64,000 bases of DNA from Luteimonas abyssi (GTDB lineage: Bacteria; Pseudomonadota; Gammaproteobacteria; Xanthomonadales; Xanthomonadaceae). Where the stretch lies: NCBI RefSeq assembly GCF_001482195.1, contig NZ_KQ759763.1:2503902-2567901 (forward strand), in the 5' to 3' direction. The notes below the pieces were generated by a model that made no database searches, was not told the DNA's origin, and was given only the letters and a program-made list of their open reading frames with translations. Each line of letters opens with the position of its first letter. Position 1 is the stretch's first letter. Shown here piece after piece: positions 1-9,975 of the stretch. A program made the position numbers and the translations under genes.

Positions 1-7
1 CACGACG

Positions 8-544
8 ATGACGACTGACCGCCGGCTGCTGCTCGTCGAGGACGACGCCGCCTTCGCCCGTACCCTGACCCGCTCGTTCGAGCGCCGCGGCTACACCGTG
101 CGCACGGCCGTCAGCGACGAGACCCTCGACACGCTGCTGTCCGAGTACACCCCGACCCACGCCGTGGTGGACCTGAAGCTCGCCGGCGGCGCCTCCGGCC
201 TGTCCTGCGTGAAGATCGTGCACGAGCAGGTGCCCGCGGCCCTGATCGTGGTCCTGACCGGCTACGCCAGCATCGCCACCGCGGTGGAGGCGATCAAGCT
301 CGGTGCCTGCCATTACCTCGCCAAGCCGTCGAACACCGACGACATCGAAGCCGCCTTCGAGCGTGCCGAGGGCAGCGTCGACGTCGAACTGACCGCGCGG
401 AAGACCTCGATCAAGACGCTGGAGTGGGAACACATCCACGAAACCCTGGCCGAGACCGGTTTCAACATTTCCGAAGCCGCACGTCGCCTGGGGCTTCACC
501 GGCGCACGCTGGCCCGCAAGCTGGAGAAGCGGCGAGTGAAGTGA
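8..544 (+). CDS. RegA/ActR-type response regulator (receiver + Fis-type HTH)
   Basis: A 178-aa two-component response regulator. The N-terminal receiver (about residues 6-120) has the acidic pair in LLVEDDAA, the phospho-acceptor Asp55 in VVDLKLAGG, Thr84 and Lys106. The C-terminal Fis-like helix-turn-helix lies in ISEAARRLGLHRRTLARKL (about 152-170). Short length, no AAA+ domain and this HTH match the RegA/PrrA/ActR family, which answers redox-sensing RegB/PrrB kinases. ATG at 8 sits in an ATGA context, so an upstream frame may end at base 11, as expected for a partner kinase gene lying just outside the window. The family call is firm; the redox role is inferred from the family only. Confidence 0.88.
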   Translation: MTTDRRLLLVEDDAAFARTLTRSFERRGYTVRTAVSDETLDTLLSEYTPTHAVVDLKLAGGASGLSCVKIVHEQVPAALIVVLTGYASIATAVEAIKLGACHYLAKPSNTDDIEAAFERAEGSVDVELTARKTSIKTLEWEHIHETLAETGFNISEAARRLGLHRRTLARKLEKRRVK

Positions 545-602
545 GGGCGGACCGCGACCGCCACGGCGTGCGGCCGCGCCCGACCACGCGCCGTGGCGGC
601 CG

Positions 603-830
603 TCAGCCGAAGATCAACTCGCAGTGGCCGTTGTCGATGTACACGCTCCAGGCGCGCCAGGCCGTGCCGTCGCAGATCCAGTACACGGTCCGATCGGCTT
701 CCCGGGTCACCGTCTCCTGACCGTCGACCTGACATGCCGTGGACGGCGGCACGTACGCCATCGCCTGTCCCGCGCACGACAGCGCCAACACCACCCCGGC
801 CAACACGCCACGCTTCATTGTCGTCTTCAT
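603..830 (-). CDS. small exported Cys-containing protein, unknown
   Basis: A 75-aa protein read from the ATG at 830. An in-frame ATG at 842 exists, but GGAGC lies about 4-8 bases before the inner one, which decides the start. Residues 1-24 are a clear Sec signal peptide (Lys/Arg start, hydrophobic core, AMA cleavage motif). The mature part is about 50 residues with three Cys and a tryptophan-rich segment (YWICDGTAWRAW). I do not recognise the family. It stands alone and converges on the response regulator gene. An odd Cys number in a periplasmic protein could mean a dimer or a free thiol. Confidence 0.55.
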   Translation of the reverse strand: MKTTMKRGVLAGVVLALSCAGQAMAYVPPSTACQVDGQETVTREADRTVYWICDGTAWRAWSVYIDNGHCELIFG

Positions 831-1380
831 GTTCAGCTCCATGCCGCCAGAAGAAGGATGACCGGCACCTGGCGGCTCCGCCGCCGGCCGACCGACGACG
901 CGTCATGCCGCCGGACCACGCCAGCCTACGCCCGGACCGAAGCCGCTGTCGCGGGTAGCGGATCGCGCGAACGGCGTCTCGCCATCGAGGCCGGCACGAA
1001 CACGGGCGCACACCGCCCCGGCATCCAATCGCGAGCACACCACTGCCGCGCCGAGCGATCCCGAGGCCACGATCGCTCACACCAATGGCTCGAGGAGAGA
1101 CGTCCCGAGGAAAGCGCCAGGTTCAGCGCGACCGCCCTCACCCTGCGCGACATGGTGGCGGACGCCATGCTGCCTCAACGCACTGCGCCGGGCACGCGGC
1201 GGCACGCCACGGTCTTACCGGCCAGTACGTGCTGCCGGAAGGCACAGCGGCGGCAACACCGGGCCTTTGCACCTTCTCGCGCGTCGGGAGTGCGCATCCG
1301 ATGGCGTTCACCCGGGCATCGCTTCCGACCACAGGATACTGGCACCTCCTACGCGCACCGCGCGCGGATCCGGAGGCGAC
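831..1380. other. intergenic, no supported gene
   Basis: About 550 bases separate the small exported protein from the next small gene. Several open frames cross it on both strands, but their translations are Arg/His-rich, have no domain signature and lack convincing ribosome sites, as expected of chance frames in high-GC DNA. I see no tRNA, long inverted repeat or T-tract terminator. It must hold the promoters of the two flanking, outward-reading small genes. Confidence 0.5.
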
Positions 1381-1575
1381 ATGAAGTCTGGCGGCAATCC
1401 GAACGGGCAATGGCGGTTCTTCTTCTTCGTGCTGCTCGCGATCGCGGCGGCAGTGATCATCGCGCGGTTGAGCGACCGCAGCGCTGCCGACGCGACGACG
1501 TCGATCGAGACGTGGGGCGATGAGGCAGCCGTCGTACAGCCCCCACCGGTGGCGACCCGCATGCAGGTGGGATGA
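1381..1575 (+). CDS. small single-pass membrane protein, unknown
   Basis: A 64-aa protein starting at the ATG at 1381, with GGAGG about 5-9 bases upstream. Residues 1-12 are hydrophilic (Lys, Asn, Gln). Residues 13-28 form a strongly hydrophobic helix beginning Phe-Phe-Phe-Phe, which could be a membrane anchor or an uncleaved signal. The remaining 35 residues are polar and Thr/Pro-rich. The frame stays open further upstream, but the ribosome site and the hydrophobic segment near the N-terminus favour this start. I do not recognise a family, and a chance ORF cannot be excluded. Confidence 0.45.
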   Translation: MKSGGNPNGQWRFFFFVLLAIAAAVIIARLSDRSAADATTSIETWGDEAAVVQPPPVATRMQVG

Positions 1576-1672
1576 GCAGGCGGGCAGCGGTGCCGCCAAC
1601 GCACTCATCGGCGCCATCTCGATGGAGGACCACCGGTTACAGGCGCGGGCGCGGGAACCGCACGTGATGCCG

Positions 1673-1710
1673 AAAAAAGAAAGAAAGCGCACATACGCGG
1701 TCCGTATGCG
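1673..1710 (-). terminator. putative Rho-independent terminator of tRNA-Val
   Basis: Read on the minus strand, an imperfect hairpin (CGCATACG pairing with CGTATG plus a bulged CG, 1688-1710) is followed by a T-rich run of about 15 bases (1673-1687). It lies 56 bases beyond the tRNA-Val 3' end. A second GC stem (CCGGACC/GGTCCGG) lies between it and the tRNA. Confidence 0.5.
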
Positions 1711-1765
1711 ACCGGACCGGGATGGTCCGGGACCACCGAAACCGTCGTTGAAACCGGGTTTCGAG

Positions 1766-1840
1766 TGGTGGGCGGTACAGGGTTCGAACCTGTGACCCCT
1801 ACCATGTCAAGGTAGTGCTCTACCGCTGAGCTAACCGCCC
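1766..1840 (-). tRNA. tRNA-Val (anticodon GAC)
   Basis: A 75-nt cloverleaf. The acceptor stem is GGGCGGT/ACCGCCC with discriminator A and encoded CCA. The D-loop has AGCTCAGCGGTAGAGC, the anticodon loop reads CTTGACAT (anticodon GAC), and the T-arm has GGTTCGAACC. All stems pair, and the CCA is genomically encoded as usual in gammaproteobacteria. Confidence 0.97.
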
Positions 1841-1902
1841 GTGGATCGGGCTTCGACCCGACCGATCCGATCATCGCGCTGTCGCGTCTGATCGGGCCGC
1901 GC

Positions 1903-1931
1903 ATTCTATCCCAGCCGGCAGAGCCCCACAA
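1903..1931 (-). promoter_or_regulatory. sigma-70-like promoter for tRNA-Val
   Basis: On the minus strand a -35 TTGTGG (1926-1931) and a -10 TAGAAT (1903-1908) are separated by 17 bases. Transcription would begin near 1896, giving a 5' leader of about 55 nt before the tRNA for RNase processing. Seen directly; function inferred. Confidence 0.55.
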
Positions 1932-1999
1932 GCCACGCGTGGCCACCGATTGCTGCGAGACGGGCCCGCGCTTCGGATGCCGCGAGCCCGACGGCCGCC

Positions 2000-4024
<2,025 letters not shown>

Positions 4025-4250
4025 GGGGGCTCGGCTCCGGGAATCGATCAGTGTAGTGAAACGGATCTCATCAGGCGTGACGGACCCACGGAATCAGGCT
4101 GAGCTGAGATTCCGGCTGAGCTGAAACAGAACCGACACCTGGGCGGGGCCTTGTCCGACAGCCCGGTGCGCGCCTCGCCGATCGTCGTGCCGCCGAGCGG
4201 CGACCAGCATAGGAACCTCAGCATGAATACGGTCAGCAGGGAGGCTGTCC

Positions 4251-4763
4251 ATGTCGTCGCACGCCCGGGGATTCAGCCTCGCCGAGGCACTGGTCACACT
4301 GGCAATCGTGTCCATTCTGGTCACCATCGGCCTGCCCGGTTTCGCCGGCATGCTGGCGGATGTCCGCACGCAGACCAGCCGCCACCAGCTGGGCGCGGAC
4401 TTCGCGTTCGCGCGCAGCAGCGCCGTCACCCGGAGACAGTCCGTGGTCGTCTGCGCGGACGACGGCCAGCAACAGTGCGCCCGCAGCCGGGACTGGTCGA
4501 ACGGCTGGATCGTCTTCGTGGATGCCGACCGGAATGGACAGCTCGGGGCCAAGGACACGCTTCTCCGTGTCACCCACGGCCCACGCCTGCACCGGGCACA
4601 CGCCACGCGAACGATGGTCAGATTCCAGCCCGATGGCCGCGCAGCGGGCACCAATCTGAGCGTTCACCTGTGCCGGAACCGGACCCAGGCCGGCAGCGTC
4701 GTTGTGAACAATCTCGGACGTGTCCGGACCGTACGCGAAGCGGTCCAGTCGCATTGCGACTGA
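4251..4763 (+). CDS. orphan GspH/FimT-type pseudopilin
   Basis: A 170-aa type II/IV pseudopilin. After a short basic leader the prepilin peptidase site is RG|FSLAE, with Glu at +5 of the mature chain, followed by a hydrophobic helix to about residue 30. The globular part resembles GspH/FimT: NGWIVFVDADRNGQ, a Cys near residue 68, and a C-terminal Cys. GGGAGG about 8 bases upstream supports ATG 4251. It lies apart from, and opposite in strand to, the minor-pilin operon that starts downstream of the tRNA-Asn and has its own FimT. It may be a divergent second copy or belong to a different pilus or secretion assembly. Confidence 0.85.
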   Translation: MSSHARGFSLAEALVTLAIVSILVTIGLPGFAGMLADVRTQTSRHQLGADFAFARSSAVTRRQSVVVCADDGQQQCARSRDWSNGWIVFVDADRNGQLGAKDTLLRVTHGPRLHRAHATRTMVRFQPDGRAAGTNLSVHLCRNRTQAGSVVVNNLGRVRTVREAVQSHCD

Positions 4764-4864
4764 CTCGACTGGTCGGGCGTGCTGGACCTCGGCGCACCAC
4801 CCGCCCACGTCGAGCCTTGCCACACCGCCCTCCCTGCCCGACTGGGAATCTGATGTCCCAGAAC

Positions 4865-4894
4865 GCAAACAGGCCGCGGATCGCCGCGGCCTGT
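4865..4894 (-). terminator. Rho-independent terminator of tRNA-Asn
   Basis: A perfect 11-bp stem (ACAGGCCGCGG, 4869-4879, with its complement at 4884-4894) closes a 4-nt loop. On the minus strand a short T run (TTTG) follows. It starts 11 bases after the CCA end of tRNA-Asn. The same hairpin could also stop read-through from the pseudopilin gene on the plus strand. Confidence 0.75.
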
Positions 4895-4904
4895 CTACGA
4901 AATC

Positions 4905-4981
4905 TGGCGCCCGAAGTTGGACTCGAACCAACGACCCCCTGATTAACAGTCAAGTGCTCTAACCGGCTGAGCTATTCGGGC
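4905..4981 (-). tRNA. tRNA-Asn (anticodon GTT)
   Basis: A 77-nt cloverleaf. The acceptor stem is GCCCGAA/TTCGGGC with discriminator G and encoded CCA. The D-arm is AGCTCAGCCGGTTAGAGC, the anticodon loop is CTGTTAA, and the T-arm contains GGTTCGAGTCC. The GTT anticodon assigns it to asparagine. Confidence 0.97.
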
Positions 4982-4991
4982 GGGGACGCGT

Positions 4992-5019
4992 ATTGTAGAG
5001 GCTCCGGGCGCCGGGTCAA
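4992..5019 (-). promoter_or_regulatory. sigma-70-like promoter for tRNA-Asn
   Basis: On the minus strand TTGACC (5014-5019) and TACAAT (4992-4997) are 16 bases apart. The -10 lies only about 11 bases before the first tRNA base, so the leader is very short. The promoter sits immediately downstream of the pilE stop codon, so tRNA transcription follows the pilin operon in the same direction. Confidence 0.7.
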
Positions 5020-5027
5020 GCGGCAGA

Positions 5028-5477
5028 TCAAGGCCTGGAGCCGAAATCGCACTCTGCGCTCTCGCCTGTCGTGTGTGTCTTCTTGCCGGTGTTGGTGAGG
5101 CCCAGCGCGCCGCATCTGTCGGGCAACTGCGCAGCACTGGTCGGCGTCGCAGTCAAGGTGAAGGTGCTGGGGCTCACGCCGCTTGTGGCGATGGTGTAGT
5201 GCGCGACACCCTCTCTGGGCGACTGGGTGAACGCGGGCGTCCAACTGGCGTACGAACTGTTGACCGTGTAGTGGCGCTCGGCCATCTGCGCCAGTTCCAC
5301 CAGATCCGCCTTGGCCTGCGCGCGCCGCGACTTGCGCACCTGCTCCTGATAGGCCGGGTATGCAATGGCGGCCAGGATCGCGATGACCGCCACCGCGATC
5401 ATCAGTTCGATCAGGGTGAAGCCCCTCGCCCGTCCTGCACGCGACCGTATCCGGGCTGCCACTGTCGTTCCGGTCAT
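5028..5477 (-). CDS. pilE: type IV pilus minor pilin PilE
   Basis: A 149-aa minor pilin and the last gene of the pilin operon. A basic leader ends in RARG|FTLIE, the classic prepilin peptidase and N-methylation site with Glu+5. A hydrophobic helix (MIAVAVIAILAAIAYPAY) follows, then a soluble head with a Cys pair (about 123 and 145). The ATG at 5477 overlaps the pilY1 stop by 4 bases (ATGA), which settles the start. Minor pilins are thought to prime pilus assembly together with PilY1 at the tip. Adhesion, twitching or transformation roles are known for the family, not shown here. Confidence 0.92.
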   Translation of the reverse strand: MTGTTVAARIRSRAGRARGFTLIELMIAVAVIAILAAIAYPAYQEQVRKSRRAQAKADLVELAQMAERHYTVNSSYASWTPAFTQSPREGVAHYTIATSGVSPSTFTLTATPTSAAQLPDRCGALGLTNTGKKTHTTGESAECDFGSRP

Positions 5478-8400
5478 TGCACCTGCCTCCAGGATTGGCG
5501 GCCACAGGGATACCTCAGATACATCGGATTCGCACCCGCGACGGACACCACCATCCAGCACTGCTGATCGGCCGGATCGGGTGGATCGCCCGGGCCGCTA
5601 GGCTCGCCGGGACCACCCGGCTCGGGCAACCCCGGCGGCGGCGTCCTTGGCAACGTCATCACCGCCACATCCCGGACCGGCGCGCTGATGCTGGTGCCGT
5701 CCTCCTGGGTCAGCTCGACGCCGGCGACATTGTCAGCATCGAACATGGCATTACCGCCGGGGGCATCACGCACGCTCGACAGGGCCGGCGCACCGGTTCT
5801 CGCATTCAGGCCGAACAACCAGTTGCTGCCGCCCGCCGAGCACCCGCTCGCGTTCGGGTCGGGCACATAGGTCGGCAGGAACACATTGCCGCTGGTCACG
5901 GTCGGATAACCGATCACGCGCTCGCGCGACGGAAGATCGAAGTACCAACCACGTGACGTCGTAGGCACTGAACCCGGTCGAGTCACTATGCGTCCGCCAC
6001 CCGTGGCGCTTCCGACCGTGGAGCGCGCCAGATTGCTGCTGTTGAGGGTCGACGACGGCACTCCGACCGAAGTGTCGTTCACCGCATAGACGGACTGGGT
6101 CGAAGTATCGGCCGGGTCGTCGTAGAAGGAGAAGCTGCCGGTTCCGAACAGGAGCATCACGCCGCCGGCCGGGCCGGCCGTGGCGGCGATACCGCCGGTG
6201 ATGGGCTGGCGGAATCCACCCTGGGTCTGGGTCACGAACACCGGCTGCGTCACCGAGGTCGCGGTCGAGGTCAGGTCGAACTTCCACAACGCGCCCTTCT
6301 GGTCGCCTGCATACACCGTGTCCGCGAACCCGTCCGGGCCGGCGGCCCAGCCATTGCCCGTACGACGCCAACGGTCGACCACGACGATGTTGCCCAGTCC
6401 GTTCGGATTCGCACGGCTATTGGGATTCGCCGGTTCTTGCGCTTCGATCATCCGGATCGTCGGCGTGCCCGAGGCGATGTCCACGACGAACAGCACCGCC
6501 TTACCGCTCGCGCTGTTGTACCCGTTGCCGAAGATCGCCTTCCAGCTGACACTTCCGTTGTTGGCGCGTACCGGCACGATCACCGGGCGACCCAGCACGT
6601 GACCGATGTTGTCGCGCACCTCCTGCGGCAGCGAGGTGTTCATGTCGCTTATTTCCCACAGCCGGTCGCTCGCCGAGAACGAGCCCGCCGAGCGCGACGC
6701 AGCGGCGACGTCCAACGCGAATACGGAGCGGCCACCTGCCCCGGACGTGCCGACCAGCACCGTGCTCCAGCCGTTGCTCGGCCGGTAGGCATCCGACACC
6801 ACGACCGGCCCATCCACGTAGTAACGGTGCTGGAAGGCCTGGTTGTTCTGATCGGCCGCATTGTAAGGCAGCAGCAGATTGCCCATGTGGCCGATCGAGG
6901 TCGCGGGAATGTAGGCGAACTTCTCGCGGCCACCCTGGTCGTCGGGTGCGTCGTTCCGGCGCGCCATGGCCGCGGTCAGACCACCGTCGAAGGCATGCAG
7001 CATGCCGTCGTTGGCGCCGGCATACACCATGTACCGGCGGTTCTGATCCGCACTGGCCTTCTGGCTCAAATAGGTGCCGTACGTGCTGCCATAGTTGACG
7101 TTGTTGACCGTGGGCAGCCCACGGTACCCGTAGTCGTCGGTCGGCGCGCTGACTACGGGAGTGGAGTTCACGATATCGCCGAGCACCGTCGTGCGGTCGC
7201 GCAGCCGCCCGCCATTGCGGACTTCCAGTGTCGTGGTGCCGAGCAGATAGTTCAGCGCCTGAGACACGTTCACGTTCAACGCTGCGAGGTTGGCCGCCGT
7301 GCAGGTACGCATGTTCTCGTACAGGCTTCCCGGCTTGCGGCACAGCACATTCAGGTTGGAAATGTTGCTGGCATTGAACTGCACGACCGTGTTGTCGTTC
7401 GGTGTATCGAGGCCGTTACGCGCGAAGAACACGTTGCGTGCCGCCGCACCCTGCACTCGCATGCGGGCGGACGCTTCCCACGCGTTCTCGAACCGCGCGA
7501 CGCGATTCGCACCAACCAGCACACGCTCGGCGGTCAGCGTGCTCGACCAGTCGGTGCCCTGATTGGTCACCGAGTAAGCTGGCGTTACCGCGAGCGACCC
7601 AGGGCCAATCCGCGCCCCGCTGAGCGCGATACCCCCCGAAGGTGACGCGCCCGAACTGACCGACGCGAGGATGCGCCGCATCGCCGCGGTGATGTCCGCC
7701 GGCGTGTTCGCATTGATGAACTCGCCGCGGGTATTGAGCGAGGCGTGCCAGATCTCGTCCACCGTCGGGCCGCCATCCGAGTCGCGGGGATTCCCTGCGG
7801 CATTCCAGTTCGGCGGATTGCCGAACGGATCGCGAGTCGCTGCCTGGTTGACGTCGTAGATCGCGCCACGCGCCCCCAGCGTCACGCCATAGAAGTTCAT
7901 GTGCAGGTCGGCTTGGCAGTTTAACCGCGAGCTCGGATTTGCCGCGCTGCAGCCGGGCGGTACCGGAACACGTCCTGGCGGAAAACCTGTACCAGTACGC
8001 AGCGGCGCAACACCTTGCCCCGAAGCTCCCGTACCGCTGACGTAATAGCGGGCCGCGATATCGGCGATCGTGTTGGAAAAATTATCAGCGAACGGCGATC
8101 CCATGTTCGTATCGACATTGCCCACATTGGTCGGGCCATTGCCGCTGTTGGTGAAGCCGTCGGTGAACAGCATGCCGCCGTTGCGCTGGCAGGCGTAGGT
8201 GATCGGCGCACCGGCCCCCGTCCGGCGGAACTGCTCGCCCATATGCGACACCGCATCGCGGTTGGGGGTGCCGCCGCCCGACCCCAGCGCCAGCAGGCCG
8301 GCCTGCAAGCCGTAGAAGCTGCTGTAGAGGTTGGTCCGTGCAGCAGGCAGGTCGTGCATGGTCACGTTCACGCGATTGTTGATCGTGAAGTAGCCGACCC

Positions 8401-9409
8401 GCATGTTGTTGACGCCCGCCACCGAGTGGGTCATTGCACCGACCATCGACAGCAGCCGGTTGCGGTGGTATTGGAACCAGTTGGCGAAGTTCTGGATGGC
8501 CGCGTCGTATTCGGCGGTGGAGTTGTAATTGGCGGGCTTGATCTCGTAGCGCCGCATGTTGCAGCCGGGGCCGCACGCGTTGTTGACGATCGGCCGGTTG
8601 GCGTCGGCGGTGCGATAGCCCGCGGGCGCCGCGTTCGCTGCAGGGAGATAGAAGGTGGCCGGGAAGTAATCGAATCCGTACGCGGGATTGCCGCTGATCG
8701 TCGTGGCGCCGGTGTTCCAGGTGCCATTCGCCGTCGTCCGGTAACGCATTCCTCGACCGGCGAGATTTGGAATCGTCATCCCGCTGACCATCTGGAACGG
8801 TTCGTTCGTCGCCCGGTTACTGGTCAGGTCGTAGGTGACGTTGTAGGCGCGCGTGAACGAACTGCCGTAGGTCCCGGGCGCGCGCGGATCGGCGCGGGCT
8901 GCGGTCGGACTGGCATTGGGCCAGGAGGTCACACCATCGGCGTTGCGCCACGGCTCGTACACAACAGCCGGATTGAAATAACCTGCGTTGTACGCGTGCG
9001 AACGCGCGAACCCGAACGCATCGAGCGGCGGGATCGCCCGCCCCGGACTGTATGATGAGTTGAAGCCATCGTGCGGGAAGAGATACAGATAGCAGTCGAC
9101 CGAGTTGTTCGCGCACGCCGGGCCCACGTTGAAGAACACGCCGCTGCTGCTGAAGAAACTGCCGTTGCTGCTGTTCCAGAGCATGCGGCCGTCGCCGCCG
9201 GGGAAGATCCGTTCGAAGGTCATCGAGTTGGAATCGTCCACCGCCATGATGAAGGCCGGCGGCACCTGTACCTGGGTATTGAGTGGCGCCTGCGCCAGCG
9301 CATCGCCAGGACGCGCCTGCGCGGCGAACACCGAGTACGCCAGGTAGGCGCCTCCGGCGACCAGACCGAGCGCCGCCACCATGGGCAGCATCATCCGACG
9401 ACGAAGCAT
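5474..9409 (-). CDS. pilY1: type IV pilus tip-associated protein PilY1
   Basis: A 1311-aa PilY1/PilC. The N-terminal signal or anchor segment lies at about 8-30. A von Willebrand-A-like region follows, with a MIDAS-type DDSNS at 58-62. The C-terminal half is the PilC beta-propeller with the characteristic VYAGANDGMLHAFDG blade and a late GPDGFADTVYAGDQKG segment, corresponding to the calcium-loop region of P. aeruginosa PilY1. The Cys-rich segments and length fit the family. PilY1 works at the pilus tip and in surface sensing, with the minor pilins encoded around it. GAGGGG lies a few bases before the ATG. It is separated from pilX by 10 bases and overlaps pilE by 4. Confidence 0.96.
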   Translation of the reverse strand: MLRRRMMLPMVAALGLVAGGAYLAYSVFAAQARPGDALAQAPLNTQVQVPPAFIMAVDDSNSMTFERIFPGGDGRMLWNSSNGSFFSSSGVFFNVGPACANNSVDCYLYLFPHDGFNSSYSPGRAIPPLDAFGFARSHAYNAGYFNPAVVYEPWRNADGVTSWPNASPTAARADPRAPGTYGSSFTRAYNVTYDLTSNRATNEPFQMVSGMTIPNLAGRGMRYRTTANGTWNTGATTISGNPAYGFDYFPATFYLPAANAAPAGYRTADANRPIVNNACGPGCNMRRYEIKPANYNSTAEYDAAIQNFANWFQYHRNRLLSMVGAMTHSVAGVNNMRVGYFTINNRVNVTMHDLPAARTNLYSSFYGLQAGLLALGSGGGTPNRDAVSHMGEQFRRTGAGAPITYACQRNGGMLFTDGFTNSGNGPTNVGNVDTNMGSPFADNFSNTIADIAARYYVSGTGASGQGVAPLRTGTGFPPGRVPVPPGCSAANPSSRLNCQADLHMNFYGVTLGARGAIYDVNQAATRDPFGNPPNWNAAGNPRDSDGGPTVDEIWHASLNTRGEFINANTPADITAAMRRILASVSSGASPSGGIALSGARIGPGSLAVTPAYSVTNQGTDWSSTLTAERVLVGANRVARFENAWEASARMRVQGAAARNVFFARNGLDTPNDNTVVQFNASNISNLNVLCRKPGSLYENMRTCTAANLAALNVNVSQALNYLLGTTTLEVRNGGRLRDRTTVLGDIVNSTPVVSAPTDDYGYRGLPTVNNVNYGSTYGTYLSQKASADQNRRYMVYAGANDGMLHAFDGGLTAAMARRNDAPDDQGGREKFAYIPATSIGHMGNLLLPYNAADQNNQAFQHRYYVDGPVVVSDAYRPSNGWSTVLVGTSGAGGRSVFALDVAAASRSAGSFSASDRLWEISDMNTSLPQEVRDNIGHVLGRPVIVPVRANNGSVSWKAIFGNGYNSASGKAVLFVVDIASGTPTIRMIEAQEPANPNSRANPNGLGNIVVVDRWRRTGNGWAAGPDGFADTVYAGDQKGALWKFDLTSTATSVTQPVFVTQTQGGFRQPITGGIAATAGPAGGVMLLFGTGSFSFYDDPADTSTQSVYAVNDTSVGVPSSTLNSSNLARSTVGSATGGGRIVTRPGSVPTTSRGWYFDLPSRERVIGYPTVTSGNVFLPTYVPDPNASGCSAGGSNWLFGLNARTGAPALSSVRDAPGGNAMFDADNVAGVELTQEDGTSISAPVRDVAVMTLPRTPPPGLPEPGGPGEPSGPGDPPDPADQQCWMVVSVAGANPMYLRYPCGRQSWRQVQ

Positions 9410-9419
9410 CGCATTCCCC

Positions 9420-9971
9420 TCAAAGCTTGTAGATCGAATCGACCGCGGCCGCGGAGGTGTGGTTCGTGGTCGAATCGACGTTGTAGGTGGTGATCTGGTA
9501 GATCCGAATGGGCGCCACGTTCCCGGTCGGGCCGAGCCCCATGGCGACGGGCGACTCGCCCACCACGCACTGGTCGATCTGGCGCACGTTCACGGCGGGC
9601 GCGCCCTCCATGTTCTGGTTCGCCACCCAGCTCGAGGTGTCGAAGCCCTCGTCGCAGCGCCGGTTGATGTCGGCCTCGGTGACCACGGCCTCGACGGCAC
9701 CGGCGCATCCGGAGGTGTCGGTGCGATCCTCGAATGCCTGGATGAGGCACTCGTTGCTGCGCAACGTACCTTCCGCGTTCTGGAACGCCAGATTGACCGC
9801 ACGGTAGCCGGCCGCCATGCGTTCCTGCATGCCGACCACCTGCAGGCCGACCACACCGAGCAGCGCCAGCAGGATCAGCATGATCAGGGCGATGTAGAGC
9901 ACCGCACCCCGCTGCCGGCGTGGCGCTCGGAACGCCCTGCGACCTGGAAGAACTCGTAGCGATCGCGTCAT
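9420..9971 (-). CDS. pilX: type IV pilus minor pilin PilX
   Basis: A 183-aa protein. A strongly basic leader is followed by RQRG|AVLYIALIMLILLALL. The Gly before the cleavage point is kept, but mature position +5 is Tyr rather than Glu. Loss of Glu5 is known in PilX/GspK-like pilins that sit at the tip complex. The periplasmic part includes the family motif QERMAAGYRAVNLAFQNAE and four Cys (about 73, 89, 107 and 136). The gene lies 4 bases after pilW and 10 before pilY1, in the standard order. Confidence 0.93.
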   Translation of the reverse strand: MTRSLRVLPGRRAFRAPRRQRGAVLYIALIMLILLALLGVVGLQVVGMQERMAAGYRAVNLAFQNAEGTLRSNECLIQAFEDRTDTSGCAGAVEAVVTEADINRRCDEGFDTSSWVANQNMEGAPAVNVRQIDQCVVGESPVAMGLGPTGNVAPIRIYQITTYNVDSTTNHTSAAAVDSIYKL

Positions 9972-9975
9972 CGTC

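Noticed and set aside
926..1384. Several 80-100-codon frames between the two small genes near the left end
   Set aside because: Arg/His/Ala-rich chance frames without ribosome sites or recognisable features.
4025..4250. LexA box upstream of uvrB
   Set aside because: I looked for a CTGT-type or TTAGTA-type dyad and found none convincing.
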